DNA of 64,000 bases from Copromyces sp. CBS 386.78 (lineage: Eukaryota; Ascomycota; Sordariomycetes; Sordariales; Sordariaceae). Where the stretch lies: contig MU839153.1 of assembly GCA_030685235.1 (NCBI GenBank), forward strand, positions 62,001 through 126,000, in the 5' to 3' direction. This document shows positions 34,497 through 48,893 of this stretch, in pieces (position 1 is the first letter of the stretch; each line of letters opens with the position of its first letter). The notes beneath the pieces are model-generated. The model was given only the letters and a program-made list of their open reading frames with translations, was not told where the DNA came from and made no database searches. The translations under genes were made by a program, and so were the position numbers.

Positions 34497-34944
34497 TTAG
34501 CTGCGTGAGCTCAATTCCACGGAATATTTCCCTTTCCTATCCCTCGGCTTCCGTCGTGTTCCATCACTGCAATTACGTCCCCCCCAGGCCATCGATATCC
34601 AGCCAGCTACTTCGAATCCAGCCTTTTTACCAGTGCCCGAGCCACCCGAACTGCCATTAGACGAGCCGCCACTTCCAGCAGAACCAGACCCCGAAGTACT
34701 ACTGCCTGAGCCAGAGCTACCAGAAGCCGATGAATCACCAGAGCCCGTGTTCGTGTTGCCGCCGGAGCCCGCCGAATCGCTGCCTCTGGTATTGGCGCTT
34801 GAACCCCTGCTGGTGCCTGTACTTCCAGAACCACCGACACCACCTGATGGCCTTTCGTAGGGGCTCCCTGCGCGGCTTTCACGCTTAGGTTTCTTCAGCT
34901 TGTACTCATCGTTGTTGTTGTTGGGGGGGTGTGAGGGTGGCCAT
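34497..34944 (-). pseudogene. Ser/Gly-rich paralogue with 1-nt frameshift (MATLTPP type)
   Basis: The minus-strand start at 34944 gives MATLTPP followed, in the sequence as given, by Gln codons and an early stop. The downstream frame reads DEYKLKKPKRESRAGSPYER, then a long Ser/Gly-rich tract, and stays open to a stop at 34497-34499. The two parts join in frame if the run of seven C (plus-strand G at 34923-34929) had six, which would make MATLTPP, Asn repeats and DEYK continuous. The arrangement matches MAVLTPP...DDEYK of the gene at 33507-33857. So this is either a recent frameshift or a homopolymer base error. The C-terminal part after GSGTGKK is less like the paralogue. Confidence 0.55.
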
Positions 34945-35860
34945 CTTTGTTTGGTTCCGGTGTCTAGAATAGGATGAGGTTGTAAACTGAAATTGAAATA
35001 AAGCAGGGGTTAGCGGGAGAGACAGAGGACTGGGAGGTTTGGTTGGTACTATAGTGGGAAAATCTGTTTCCAGACATTGATTGTGGTTGTTAGATAATAA
35101 GGACAATTAATGTCTGGAAACTAACGTATCTTTTATATAGGGGGTAAGCGCTATACTATAGTGGCCTTACATTTGGAGCTGGGTTGGGTCCGAAAACTGA
35201 AATTTCTCAAAGTTAAAATTTCGAAGTCTTACCTTCCTTCCTAAACAACGTACTTCCCCTTTATTAACGGAAAGAACTAACTCTTTCTTCTAGAAACGAC
35301 TAAATAGCCTAATAGCCAAATAGTTATTAAAGTAATTCTTTATTGTAATATCTTCTATTCGATTCCTATTTATAACAAATTTTTTGAAATTATTTTAAGG
35401 ACCTTAATTTTTCTTCCAACCTAGAAATTCCGGCTCAGTCTCTAATACTCGCCTTCAATTTAGTCTCTAGTATTCGCCTTTAATTTAGTCTCTAGTACTC
35501 GCCTTCAATTTAATAGCCCTTAAAAGGCCTATTAAAGTATAGAAGGTAATACTTTATACTTTTGCCTTTTAGGGGCCTAAAAAATAATTAATATCTGGAA
35601 AGTAATTATTATTTTCTAAATATTGGTTGTTTGTCAGATAACTAATATTTAGACTTAGGGTTTCCCGCTTCGGTATAATCTGGGACTTCCATTAGCAGAA
35701 CTGCCGCTGGCTACGGACATTCAACTATCTTGTATGTGGTCAGTTAGATGCTATAGAGAGTGGTAAGTAGAAGTTTGGAAGGTATAAGGTGGTAGCCTAG
35801 TGGGGGTAGTATAATATGATATACCGTACCTAGTAATGTCCGTTGGTCACGTTTTTAGAC
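34945..35860. other. Transition into the AT-rich island
   Basis: Contains a 13-bp inverted repeat GTTTCCAGACATT/AATGTCTGGAAAC (35066-35078 and 35109-35121), related TCTGGAAA/TCTAAATATTG sequence near 35598-35655, and three 26-bp tandem repeats. Base composition falls here. No gene. Confidence 0.5.
35436..35513. repeat. 26-bp tandem repeat, three copies
   Basis: Unit AGTCTCTAGTACTCGCCTTC plus AATTT, repeated three times (35436-35461, 35462-35487, 35488-35513). Copy differences are C/T or A/G transitions (ACTCGCCTTC against ATTCGCCTTT), compatible with light RIP. Confidence 0.88.
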
Positions 35861-36285
35861 TAAAGTTGCGTTCGGTCGCCCAGTATGCTAGTATCGTAGA
35901 GGTTGTATTACTATTAATAGCCTGTAGCGAAATCGCTGTACAGTAATACAATAGTAATGTAGTGCTTTCATACTAGTATAAATATGGGGTTTGAAGCAGT
36001 ATGAAAGCGAAGAAAGTAGTAAGATTTCCAACGATTTCTGGCCTTCTAATTAGTTAGATGTAGGCTATTGGGGGAGTTGGGGGAAGTGCAACGACCTATA
36101 TTAACTTGCAAATTTTTATTAGAAAATAGCCGAACGTAAAAATCACGGCAGTATGCTATTGCTTATTGCCATATAAATTTCCTTAAGGCTAGTTCGTTTC
36201 CGCGTTAGGGATTTTAGGAAATAAACGTATTAACGTACAGGGTCCGCAGCTACAATCCTGCAACATTAAGGCAGTATTAAGGTAG

Positions 36286-36753
36286 TGAAATGGAGCAAAA
36301 CCACACTAACAAAGGAACGGGGCCACACTATACAAATTTGTATAGCGAAGAGCAAATCTAGAGCTGATAATCTTGTCTGTAGAATTGGATAGAGTTGTCA
36401 AATTACAATTATAAAACTATTAAAAGGAAAGATAGAAGGTGAAGTAGAATTTTACTTTTATACTTTTTTTAAAATAGCGAAGTACGGATCTATAGGTCGG
36501 TATTAAAGAAGATAGAAGGTACTTTACGAATATAATTAAAGATTTTAAAGGGGAGTATTATAAAGATTTTAAGAATATTGGTATTTAATTCGTTATTTTC
36601 TACTTATTTGCTTATTTATAGTTCTAAAAGGGGATACTATCCTTCTTATACTTTTTTATCTTTAACCCTATTTAGCCTTAAAGTAAATCCGCTCTTTAAT
36701 ATTTTAATTCTATAAGCATCTTAATATTTATTTTAATAAAACGCCCTAATTCA
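36286..36753 (-). repeat. 3' LTR of the Gypsy element
   Basis: 468 bp, aligned end to end with 48894-49361. The outer 140 bp or so (36286-36425) keeps CpA dinucleotides (AGCAAAACCACACTAACAAA), whereas the corresponding part of the other LTR reads AGTAAAACTATACTAATAAA. Toward the interior the sequence is RIP-converted. Confidence 0.9.
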
Positions 36754-39700
36754 AATTTTCCCTTCGGAAGTAGTAAAGATATACCGAACTACTTCTATAT
36801 TATAAATTTAAATATTCGATAAAGGAAAAAATAGGGTATATTCCTTAAAGTAGCGGGTAGTAATCTATACTTTATATAAAAGTAAAAAATCCTAAATAAA
36901 TAATAAATAATAAATAATTTTATATTCTATTTATTATTTACACGCCCCCTTTACTTTCTTTACTTATTCCCTCTTTTATAATTACTTTATACCCTTTTTC
37001 TTTCGGTTAAAAATTTCTTATAATTTAAATACATTGATTACGGAAGGTAGAAATATACTTTAAATTATATTTTTCGCGAATATCAATATATATTTATATT
37101 CAATAGTAGTAATCTACTTACTAGCCCCCTTTATATTTTTTAAGCTTTTATCTACTAATTTCTTCGTAGGTAGGATAAAGTAGTTAATAACGAATTATTC
37201 TTTAAATTCTAGTATATTTAATTTTTCTTCGTCCTTTATACGTTTAATAATTTTTTAATTCTTTTCAGGTACTTTTAAGGTTTCGGCTAATAGTTTTTGT
37301 AATTTAAGCATTTTAAGAATAGCCGCTAGTATTTTTAATATATTAATTAGGAGAGGATCCGTTCCTCTATTTTCGTTAAAGGCAAGGTTATTACGAATTG
37401 TGAAATTTAAAGGTTCTCTTTATTTCTAATTAAGTAGGTTGTAAAAAGCGTTCCGCTCTCCTTATTCCTCTTTTAGGATTTTGAACTTTCTATTTCTTTT
37501 AAATATTTTAAGGCTATAAAGAGATTTATTCTATATTATATTTAGTTAGGCGAATTTTCTATAGTATACTTAGGAATATTAATAAATATTATTCCTTTCT
37601 TTTAGTCCTATTAACTTTATTATCGATTATGCTTAGATTATTTAAGTATAGTTATATATAGCCTTTATTTATTATCGGGCTATTATGCTTTCTAATTATA
37701 AAAAATGGTTTAACTAAATTTAAGATCGCTAGTATTACTTTACTTCCTATAAAATTAGTATTAAAATATTATTCTAGTCTAAATAGAGATCTTTCTATTT
37801 TATTTTAATAAAGAATATTTTTATTACTTTTAAAATTTAAAAATTATAAATCTATATTAATTACAAAGTAGGAAATTTTATATTTAATTACTATTGTCGG
37901 CCATTTAAATTAACCTTTCTTTTATACTTACTATAAATATTATAATAGGAAGTTACGAAAGCTTTATAAGCGGAATAAATTAGTTTTATCCTTTCTTTAT
38001 TGAATATTAAATTATAATAATATTATATTATTACCGCTTAGTTATAGATTATGAAAATGAAATATTAGTTATAATAAATAAATAAATATTAGAATTAGGT
38101 AATTTTAAAGAAAATTGTAATTTCCTCTCTTACGTTCTAAAATTATAAAGTTTTTAACGTAAGGATTTTTACGTTTAGAAGAATATATATTCTATCCCCG
38201 AATTTTCTTAATATCTATATAATATTTTTAATAATAGAGAACTTATCGAAATAATTATAAATATTTATATAATATTAAAGGTTAATTATTTTAAAGGTTA
38301 AACTTTTTTATAGAATCTTATTTAGTTAAGCGGATTCGACTTATTAATTTATTAATAGGTAGAAATCTTCTCCGAACGCCCGAATAAAAGTACTTTTATT
38401 ATTATTATTATCGCCTTAAATTTTATAGGGTACGGATCCTATAATATTTAATTTCCCGTTCTTCGTATATTTAGGAAAATACTAGTCGGTAGTACAGTTA
38501 AAATCTTTAACCGGTTCGGGTTTTAATAGGTAAATTTCCCCTAGTCGAATAAAAATCTTTTTATAAGTTTCGGCTTCGGTGCCTTATTATTTAAAGAATA
38601 TTTAAATAGTTTTAAATAATTTATTTATATTAATTATTATATTTATCTTTAATTAAGAAAGATTTTAAATTGCATTATATTCTTTTTTAATTAAATAAAT
38701 AAATTATTATTATCGAAGGAAAGAAAAGAAGCTTTATTATAAGAGGAGTAAATCTGCTTTTAAAGAGGCCTAAAGGAGAATACCCAAGTATAAATTAATA
38801 TTAGTTATTATTTATTTAAATATTAATTAAATATCGTCTTAATAGTATAGTACTTTAATTATCGTTTATTAATTCCTATAAATATTTACCCGTTTTCTTA
38901 TCCCCTTATTTTACAAACTTCTATTATATCCCTATACCGGTTGCCTAATTAACGCCTAGGTTATTAATTATACTGCCTATATTTAAAGGAATTACTATTT
39001 TTGCCCTTTAGCCGCTAGCAGATCTCCTCCTCTTATTTTTTTCTTTTTTACGCATTCTTTTTCTTTAACTACCGATATCCGCTTTATTTTCTTTAAATAT
39101 ACGCAACTTAACCGTCTATTATATTTAAAAATAATTCGTTTATTTTAATAAATCCTATTTAGGAAGCTATATAGCAGCTAGATCTACTTCTGAAACGCAT
39201 TAGTATAAATCTTTAGGTAATTCCTAATATTCCGAATTTAACCTTTTTAATTAAAAAGAGATTCGCCCCTCCAATTTATATAGACCCTACGCCTATATAT
39301 CCCTTCGTTATTAAAAATAATTTTAAATACGTTAACGAGAAGCTTAATAGAAAGAAGCAATTCCTTTTTAAAGTTTATATTAACCCTTTTATAAACTTTA
39401 TTATACCCGACAATCTTTAGGGTATAGAGGGGTATACTTTTAATAAGATCTTTATATACGAAGTACAGATTTTTATTATTATTTAACCTAAATTTGTAGG
39501 CTAATTATATTTAGAATAAGTATTACCTTTAAACCCTATTATTCTTAAGAGGCTTATCAATACTTTTTAACTAGTTAGCGAATATTATTATATTTTCTTT
39601 TCGCTAATTATTAACGAAGGTAAAACTTCCCTTTAATATATATTTATTAAGAAAAAGGGAGCTTAATTGTATAGTCTTTATATTATATCCTTTACGGGAA

Positions 39701-42600
39701 AGAAGGAGTATATCCTAAATCTTTTAATTTAAATTTTTAATTTTCCATATAAATCCGCTTATCCTTATCTTTTTTAACAATCCTTTATTAACTGCTTTTA
39801 TTTTTAGAAACCGCTATTTATATTTTTATTGTATTTCCCGGCTTTAAAAGACCTTTATTTCTATTTTTATAGCGGAGGGGAAATAGGAAACCCTAAATAT
39901 CTAAGCCCCTTTCTTAAATTACATATTTATATTAACTAATATTAAGGAGGGGATTTGCGGGAACTATACTTAGTTCGGTAAGAGAACCGACTAATCTAAT
40001 TCTTCTATAAAAAACCTTTAAAACCTTAAATTTCTTGCCTAAAAAGACTTTAACTTTATTCGCCTATATTATACTATAGTTGGTAATCGCAGTTAAAATA
40101 GTAATTTCTTAATTATTAAAGGTATTAAATAAGAGGATTAGACTAAGGTTAAAGTATAAATCCCTTATAAAATTCGCTATTAGGCCGACTATATTATATT
40201 CGAATACTATTAATTAGGCTTGAGAGGTAGTAATTATATTATTTACGGTAATTATAAATCGGAAAAGAATAAAGAAGAATTTCTATTTTTCTAATAGAAC
40301 GACGGCGACGATAATAATAAACCCTCTAATAGAAATCTAGATAATAATATCGAAATAAGAAATAACAAAGAAGAATCTAATAAAAATTTCGATAAGGATA
40401 AAGAATATAAAAATAAGACTGAAAATAAGGATAACAATTGTACAATAAGATTGTAGGCTGCGTAAACAATAATTAATATAGAGAGAGCTACTTTATTAAG
40501 GAAGTTTTAAGAGGATTGGAAAATTATCCTTAAGAAGGCTCCTAAAAGGAAAGAGATTAATAAAGAGGAAACCCCTTTTATTAATAGCGATAATTCTAAT
40601 AAGGGTATTAATAATAATAGCAATAATAGCGGTATAAAATTGGAGTTATTTAAGGCGAGGGTTAAAATTATAAAAATAAGAGAGCCTATTACTTTTAAGC
40701 TACGCCTTAGGAAGATCGTTAAGTATAAGGGGAGTAGCGAAGATCCTTTCTACTAGTAGTTAAGGTAGTATAAAAGCGTTAAAGTCTAAGTGTTAAAAGA
40801 ATTGGGGGGTATTTCTTATATATAAGTAAAAGAATAATAAAAAGAAATAATTGCGAAAAATTTTTCAATAATAGGATAAAAGTCTTCCTTTAGTACTTTC
40901 TTCCCTTAGTGCGGATCTATACCCAACTACTTAGTATTTTGGTCTTCCCTTCGAAAGTGGGCAGATACTAATCGACTACTTTCGTAATAATAAACCTAAA
41001 TAAAAGCAAAAGGAAAAGGTAAAAGAATAAAAGGAAAAAGGTAATACGGTATATGATAGGAATGTTAATATCTTAGTTATTTAGTCTAGATCTGCTCTTG
41101 CCTAAGAATATAACTCCTTTTAGTAAAGAATAGGTTAGGAATTTTGTATTATAGAACTAGCGGGAACTTCCCTTAGTTAATTAATATATAGGTAAAATAA
41201 AGATAAAGGAAAAATAAAAGGAGTAATAGAAATAAATAAAATAAATAAAGTATAAAGGAAAAATCTGTTTGTGGACGAAGTACGGATTAGTATAACTAAT
41301 AGTTAATTTTCTATTGGAGCCTATGTTCCCTATAGCCTCCCCCTAGGTATTATAATTTTAATTTTTAACTTCTTAAGATTATACTTTATCCTATTTTTAA
41401 AAGTAAAATTCTATATCCTCCTCTTCTCTTTCTCCTTCTTCTCGATTTATTAAAGTATAAATTCCTTTTATAGTACTCATTTTAGTATTTCCTCTATAAT
41501 TAATTTATTATCCTTTAAGTTAAAATCTTTTATACTTTTTATAGGGCTGATCCGCTCCTTTCTAAGTCCTAAGTTCGGTTTTATAATATTTAATATTATT
41601 CCTTCCTTAAGTATAAATTTTTTAATCCTTTTAATATTTATAAGTTTATTAAGCGGTATTTTATTAAGAGTGTTAATATAGTATATATTTCCCGAAGTGG
41701 AAATCCGGTATATACAATAAAGTCTTTACTAGCAATAAAATAACTTCCGTATAGAGTTTATATCGATCTTACGAATATTATTATATTTTAAAACTAAGTT
41801 ATTAACTTTAATTTAAGCGTTTTTAAATTATATTTTTCGTTAATCCTATTTATTATAATAATTAGTTATTATTTCCCTTACTATAGCGACTTTTTCTACT
41901 GCTTAAATAAATTTATATTTAATATCCTTATATATTTTAGCAATTATATAGATTAATTCCTCCTTAATTATTTGCCTATTATCGTTTTTTTAATTAATAA
42001 CCCGCTAAAATAGTAAATTAAATTTAATAGGGGAAATAGGGTTATAATTATATATAAATTAGAAAAGTATATATCCGTAGTTTCTTTTAATAGTTATACA
42101 ATTGGCGAAAAGGATATAAGGGAAATATTTTTTCTAATTAGTACTTTTGCTATTAATTATTTTTATTAGTAAGGAGGCGATTATTACATACCTTATTCGT
42201 TTATACTATTAATTTTAGAGTTATAAGGCGTAATATATTCCTTAGGGATCTTAAATTAGAATAGATACTTTATTATAATTTTTTAGAATTTTAGATTACT
42301 ATTTATTAAAATTGTAAGAAAGTATCCTCACTTTAGGAATAATTATTTAAAGAATATTTTTACTTTTGTAAATATAATATTAGGAAGAAGGGTTATTTCG
42401 ATATAGTTTGTAAAATCGTTTCGGGCTTTTAAAAGGGGAATTCTTTTATTATTTAGTTTTAGAAAATATTAAATATTTAATATTTATTTTTTAAAAGGAT
42501 AGGAATTAGGATAAAATTAGCGGTAGCTATCTTTAAAACGTTTTGGGCTAAATATTTAATATTAGGGGTAAGAGCGGATTATTTATTCGATTTAGATATA
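36754..42600. other. RIP-mutated segment between pol and 3' LTR, content unassigned
   Basis: Very AT-rich with stops in every frame. A plus-strand stretch at about 40290-40780 translates to a hydrophilic Asn/Asp/Lys/Glu-rich sequence ending ITFKLRLRKIVKYKG, which could be a decayed gag-like or accessory frame in the opposite orientation. An integrase could not be located with confidence. A less mutated patch lies at about 40880-41340. Confidence 0.35.
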
Positions 42601-43499
42601 TATACCCTTCTAGTAATAGTATTTAATAATATGCTAATACGTTTTTTTATAGTTTCGGTAGCCTACTTCGTTATAATAACGGATTATAATTTATTAATAT
42701 TCTTTTAAGTTATTAATAAATCGTCGGGGAATTTATATTAAAATGGTTAGCTATAATTAAAGAATATTATTTTGAATTATAAATTTGAAGGCGTTATTAC
42801 GGAATTGGCGTTTTATAACTATATCTTTTAAGTGTATAAATATTTTAAAAGTTATTAGGTATTTAGTAATTTCTTCTAATTATTCTAATTAATTTCCTTT
42901 TAAAATTAGTTTATTAAGTTTATTAATTTGGTTAGAGTAGATTTATATGTCGATAAAGTCGTTAATATTTTTTTTATATTCTTTTTTATATAGATTAGAA
43001 GGCCTTAGTAACTTGCAAAATAGATTATTAATTATTATATTCTTAGAATTAGGGATATATTTAATTTTAAAGTTAAAGAATTTAATTTAAGTGATTTATT
43101 GTATTAATAATATTTTAAGGATATTGCTAATAATATTATTTAATTGATAGATTAGGATTATAGTATTAATTTTAATAATGAAATAAATGTTAAATAATTG
43201 TTTTTTTAACTGTTTTAGAGCGTAAAAAAGATTCCGAAATTCCTTCTTTATAGTATTATAACGTTTTTTAATATTGGATTATATTTTACTTTTAAAGCGA
43301 TATAAGTATTTTTTTCCGTTAGGGCCGATTTATTCTAGGACTATTCCCTAAGCTTCTAGTAATATATTTATTATAAAATAGATTATTTTATAATATTTAT
43401 TATTGTAAATTAGTATAGCGAAGATCGGTATTGTAGTAATTAGGTATTAAAGATATTCTATTACGAATTATTCGTTTTCGGTTTATTATTATTCGATAC

Positions 43500-44100
43500 C
43501 CTTTTTTATTAACGTATAAAAAGGGATTGCAATAATATTGAAACTTTTTATTTAAATCCTATAATACCCTACGATATTTAGGAAGGAGCGGATTTCTTTT
43601 ACGCCCTTCCTTTTCTTATTGGGATCCTCTTTATAATAAATCTATTTATTAATTTTAATAACCTTATCCTTATTTAATATTCTCCTTTTAGGTATGTATA
43701 AATATTTAATTAATATTGTTTCCCTTTAATATTATTATAATTTAGCCGCTATAATCGTTCTTTTAATTAATTCAATATTAAAGAGTATTTTATCGATATT
43801 TATAAAATATTTTAATACATATTTCCTAATTCTTTTAGTATTAATCCGCTCCTTATTATAATTTAATTGAAGTCCTTTAATATAAATATCATTGAAGTAT
43901 AGTTAGTAAATATTAGGGATTAAATTATAGAATATCCGAATTATAATTCTTATAAACTATGCGATAGAATTAGTATTTCCTTACAATAGAATAGTTATCC
44001 GAAATAGGCTAAGAGGGGTCGTAAAAGTGGTAATATTTCGATTAGCTTCTTCGAAGGGGATCTAATCGTATTTAAAAAAGAAGTTTAGTAGGGATATTAT
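43500..44100 (-). pseudogene. Gypsy reverse transcriptase remnant
   Basis: The minus-strand frame, broken by TAA/TAG at former Gln/Trp codons, reads TTFTTPLSLFRITIL, GNTNSIA-FIRIIIRIFYNL, then YFNDIYIKG, where FxDD has become FND by a G-to-A change (Asn codon at 43891-43893), then IDKILFNIELIKRTIIAAK and VKEIRSFLNIVGYYRI-IKS followed by IIAIPFYTLIKKG. This is the palm and connection of a fungal Ty3/Gypsy reverse transcriptase (the type with TPLGLxRM and FxxDVGVKGP). Upstream on the same strand (to about 48700) further coding-like but unassigned frames, for example KEVKAISKEVISRTYFLESF near 48270-48340, are probably gag. Confidence 0.82.
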
Positions 44101-47100
44101 CTTATAACTTTTAAAGGCTTTATTAAATTCCTTATAACCCGGTAGTAGATTAGTATTTTTTAGTATTACCTTATTGATTTTTTAGGCATCGTTAATTAAA
44201 TATAAACCCCTATCCTTTTTTATAATTAGAAACCAATTATTATAATACGTTATATAATTTTCTTCTAAAATCCTTTTCTTAATCCTATCCTTTAATAAAT
44301 CGTATACTCTAATATAGAAAGCTTTTAATATCGGAATAAATTTTAATTATTAAGCGGAATAAGGGATAGTACGGATTTACTAAGGGGGAATAATATTAGG
44401 ATATAATTTGCTATATTTTATAAAGTCCTAAATTAGAATTTACTCCTTATTATAAAGGATATAAGTAAAAAGTTTAATTTCTCTTTCGTTAAGAGTATCT
44501 TAAACCTTTTTAAATATAGCCTAGAATCGTTCTTCTATTAATTTCGACCTACAAATTAATTTTATAAATTTTAAGATAATATATTAATCCTATTCCGAAC
44601 CGAAATCTTTAAGCGAATTAATAATCCGTTCTTTTATTATTTCCAACCTTTTTATTTTCTAATTTAAGTCCCTATTTAATTTTAAATTATTAGAAACCGT
44701 ATTATCGATTAAATTGACCTTTTAATTTACCTATTTATATATTATATAAATTTATATTATTATTTTTAGTCTTTTTTTTAAAAAACCTTTCTTTATAAAT
44801 ATTAATCTCCTTTAATAATTTTACTAAAGTTTTCCTTATACGCCGACGAACCTACTTAAAAATTTATATTTTTTTTCTATTATCTTTTATAATCTTTCTT
44901 TAAATTTTCCGCAATTTCTAATATCCGTCCTTCTTTATTTATAGAAAATTTAATAGTTAATCGGCTATTATATTTAGTAACGGCGCAATCCGTTTATTAT
45001 TTTTTTAAAATTCCAATTATTTAAGTAATTTAATTACCTTTCCTCCCTATATTTTCGAATCCTCCCTTTCTCTATAAATATTCGAGGATATAATTATAAT
45101 AGGGGAATTAAATTTATTATCGGTCTTCCTTTAAGGTTTTTAAATTAATAATTAGTATAGTACGGATTACTACCCTTTTAAAGGTTATAATTATATAGTT
45201 CTTTCCTCCTTTATTATAAATTATATAAATATTAATATCCTAGAAAAATGGCAGCCCTAGGATAATATTATAATTGGGTAAAGTTTATTTAATAATAAAG
45301 AAATAAATTTCTCTTCCTTTATTAAATAAGTAAACTTTTTCGTACGTTTTACTAAAGAATTCCCTCTTATTTTTATTGCTATCAATATTGGCGATTTAAA
45401 TAAAAATATTTTAAAGACCCAAATTATTAGCTAATATTTTATTAATAGTATTATATTTAACCCTTATATTTAAAAGAATTACAACTTTTTTACCTCTTTT
45501 ATATTTAATAGAAATATAAAGCGTAGGTAAAGGAGTAAAGTAAATTATATTTCTTTTAAATAGAGAGGATTTATCAATAAATTTTATATAGTTAGTTATT
45601 AGTATTAGAATATTGCGAAGTGAAATAATTTAGGTAGGAACGGATTTATTCTTCTTTTAATTATTAAAATTTTGTTATTTAAATATGGAAAAAATATCTT
45701 CGCTAAAATTAGAACGACCGAATAACGGATCTCCTCTTCGTTTAATAACTTTTATAAAATTAATTAATAGTATTTTTATAAGATTTTATTTATTAATAAA
45801 TATACTATTAATTTAAGCTCCTATTAATATAATAGGAATGAATTTATAAATTTTAGAAATATTATCGGAGGTAATACTATTATGGTATTTAAATTATATT
45901 TTAAAGATCCTATCTTTATTATAAAGAACGCCCGAAAATTATTCGATTTAATTATAAATAATTCTAATATTAGTAGGGTTATTGCGAACGATATTTTTAA
46001 TAATAATAATAATTTTAGCGTTTATAAATTTGGCCGCTATAGGGTTCTACTCTTTTATTTTAGAAATAGTATCCTTAATTTTAATTTCTTTAATAGGGAA
46101 TTAATTAATATTATCCTCTTTTATTATAAAAGAAACTTTCTTTAATATTATCTTTATTACTAGTACTATTAGTATCAATATAAAGGTAAGAGTAAATTCG
46201 CGCGCGCGGGCTTTATTTTCGAGAGTTATATTAGGCTATTTAGGTATAGTATTAGTATTTTTTAATATAGAGGGATGAGAGAAAGGAAGTATAATTATAG
46301 ATTTTTAAATAATATTTTCCGTTCGAAGCTTTTTTAATTTACTAGCGGCTATAATAGCGGTTTTCTAAGGGGTATAAATTTATTCTTTATTATTAGTAAT
46401 CTCTTTAATCCGAATAGAAATAATTAGCTAGGTTTAAATAGTATAAGTACCGATTACTTAGTCGCTAGTTAAAAATAAAAATTTATATAATTTATTAAAT
46501 ACCCTTATTATATTATAATTAACGGCGGCTTTGAATTTCTTTTGGGCTTAAATTTGGTTTTAATATACCTTAATACCCTTAAGGTTTAGAAGAATTTCGA
46601 AAAATAGGATAAATAGCAAGTTCTTAGTATTTTTCTATTATTAATAATTAAATTCCTACTTCTTAAAATCTTTATAATTGATATATTTGGGATTTAAGAT
46701 TATAAAGGAGTGGATTAGCTTGTTAAAAGTATTAATATTATAAATATAATTAAAAAGGTTTTTATTAATAAAGTCATTATAATTTAATATAGTTCCTTTA
46801 TAAATAGTAAGAAGTATAGACCTCTCTTTATTATATAGTTTTTAGGTTAAAATATTATAATAAGTATCGATATCCTTTTTAGGATAAGTAGTAAAGTAAT
46901 ACCCCGTTTTTTTACAATAGTAATATTATTGCGGACCCGTTCTTTTTTATCTTTTACGACCTTTACTTCTACTTTTAATAAATGCGTTTTAACTAATTTA
47001 AATAGTATTAGTATAAATATGTAAAATTTGTGTTAGTTAATAGGTAATAAGTTGAAAGGGAGTATTAAGAATAATAGTTTATTAGAATTAATAGTTAATA

Positions 47101-48893
47101 ATAATATTCTAAATAATTATAAATTATTTTATTAACCGGGCTAATTTCTCTATAGTATTTTCGGTAATACTAGATCCGCTTTTAATTATAATTTTAACTT
47201 TAGTTGCAATTTTTTTAATAAAGATTTTTATAGAAGTTTCTTTTTTAAATAATAAAGAAGAAGAATTTATATTAACGATTTATTTATTTTTATATTTATA
47301 TTTCTTAATAGAAATCTCTTTTTTACTATTATTAATATTATTAGAATTATTAATATTTAAATTATTAAATTATTTAATTATAAGTTTAGTTAGTTGTTAG
47401 GAGAATTTAGTCTATTTTATAGTATAAATATCGTTTTTATACTTTTTTAGAAAGGAAGTAATTATATATTTAGTATCGATATATAGTTTCTAGTAGAAAC
47501 TTTTAATAGTATTACAGTTGGCGCTATATTAATTTATAGTAGATTAGCGAATTAATAAGGCTGAATAAGTAAAAATAGTATTAATAATTTTACTTTTTTT
47601 ATAAAGGATACGCTTAATATAGAACTTCTTTAATATAAAAGAAATATTATTAATTTATTTAAGGTTTTTAATTTTATAAATTATTTTAAACTATTAAATA
47701 AATTTATTTTAAATATAAATCCCTTTCGTTTTAAAGTCGCGGAAAATATTTTTATTAATATTTTTAGGGTCCTTCTTATATTATTAGAATTAAGTAGTAA
47801 TTTTAAATTTGTTATCGCTAAATTTATAAATTCTAACCTTCTCTTCGAATAATTTAAAATATTTAAAGACTTTCTTATTATCGAACTTCTTTTTAAAAAT
47901 AATATTATAAATAAAAGTAATATTATTAGTAAAAAGGGCGGCAGCGGCGTTAAAGATTATTTTAATAGTAGTAAAGGAAGTAATAATAGGGGGAGAAATA
48001 ATAAAAAGGGTTCCCTTAGAAAAAGTAGTAGAATTAAATATATTAAGTAATATAGATTCGTAAATTGTAAAAGGGTGAAAATATTATATAATATTATCTT
48101 AATATTCGAAATAATTAATAATATCGGTATTATTATTTAATAAAATATAAATTTACCCCTCCTTATCCGTATCTTCTTCGTAGAAGTATTTTAATATTGC
48201 CGGTAAGTTAAGTCGCTCTTCGGAATTTCGTAATAGCTTTATTTCGAAACTTTCTAAAAAATAGGTCCTACTAATTACCTCTTTACTAATCGCCTTTACC
48301 TCTTTTAATAATATTCTAAAATTCCTAGAAATATTAAAAAAAGTTCGGATTATTAAAATAAGGAGCTTTATAATAATTTTAACTAATTAGAGAATAAATT
48401 CCTTATATAATTTGCGAATATTTAATTACCGAACGTTAATTAACTAAGAGTAAATTTCTACTACCCTATTAACCTTCAGCTTTTATTATTTAAATTCGCT
48501 TTCCGAAGCTTTATTCTTATTCTTTCCGGTTCGGTCTTATTTAATTCTATTATTAAAATCGGTTCTTTCTTTCTTTATTTCGGTTCTAATATCTTCTTTT
48601 TAAATCATTAAATTAAGGTTTTTATTAACCGCTACTAATAAATCGCAATATTATCAGGGAAACGGAAATTCATATATATCCAAAATTAAAATTTCCTATA
48701 AGTTAAATAAAAAACTTCATTACCGATAGAACTAATTAATTCTTCGTTATTCGAATTTTAATTTTTAAATTAATATCCCGAAGGCTTTAAGGATAATTTT
48801 AACGTTTATAGGAAGCCTTGGCCGAAGGCTCCCTAAATTCGTATTAACTAATTTAACTAGGAATTTAAAACTTATTTTATCTTTATTACTATT

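Noticed and set aside
45882..46145. 87-codon frame inside the Gypsy element
   Set aside because: RIP-mutated region with extreme AT bias; it runs opposite to pol and resembles no protein.
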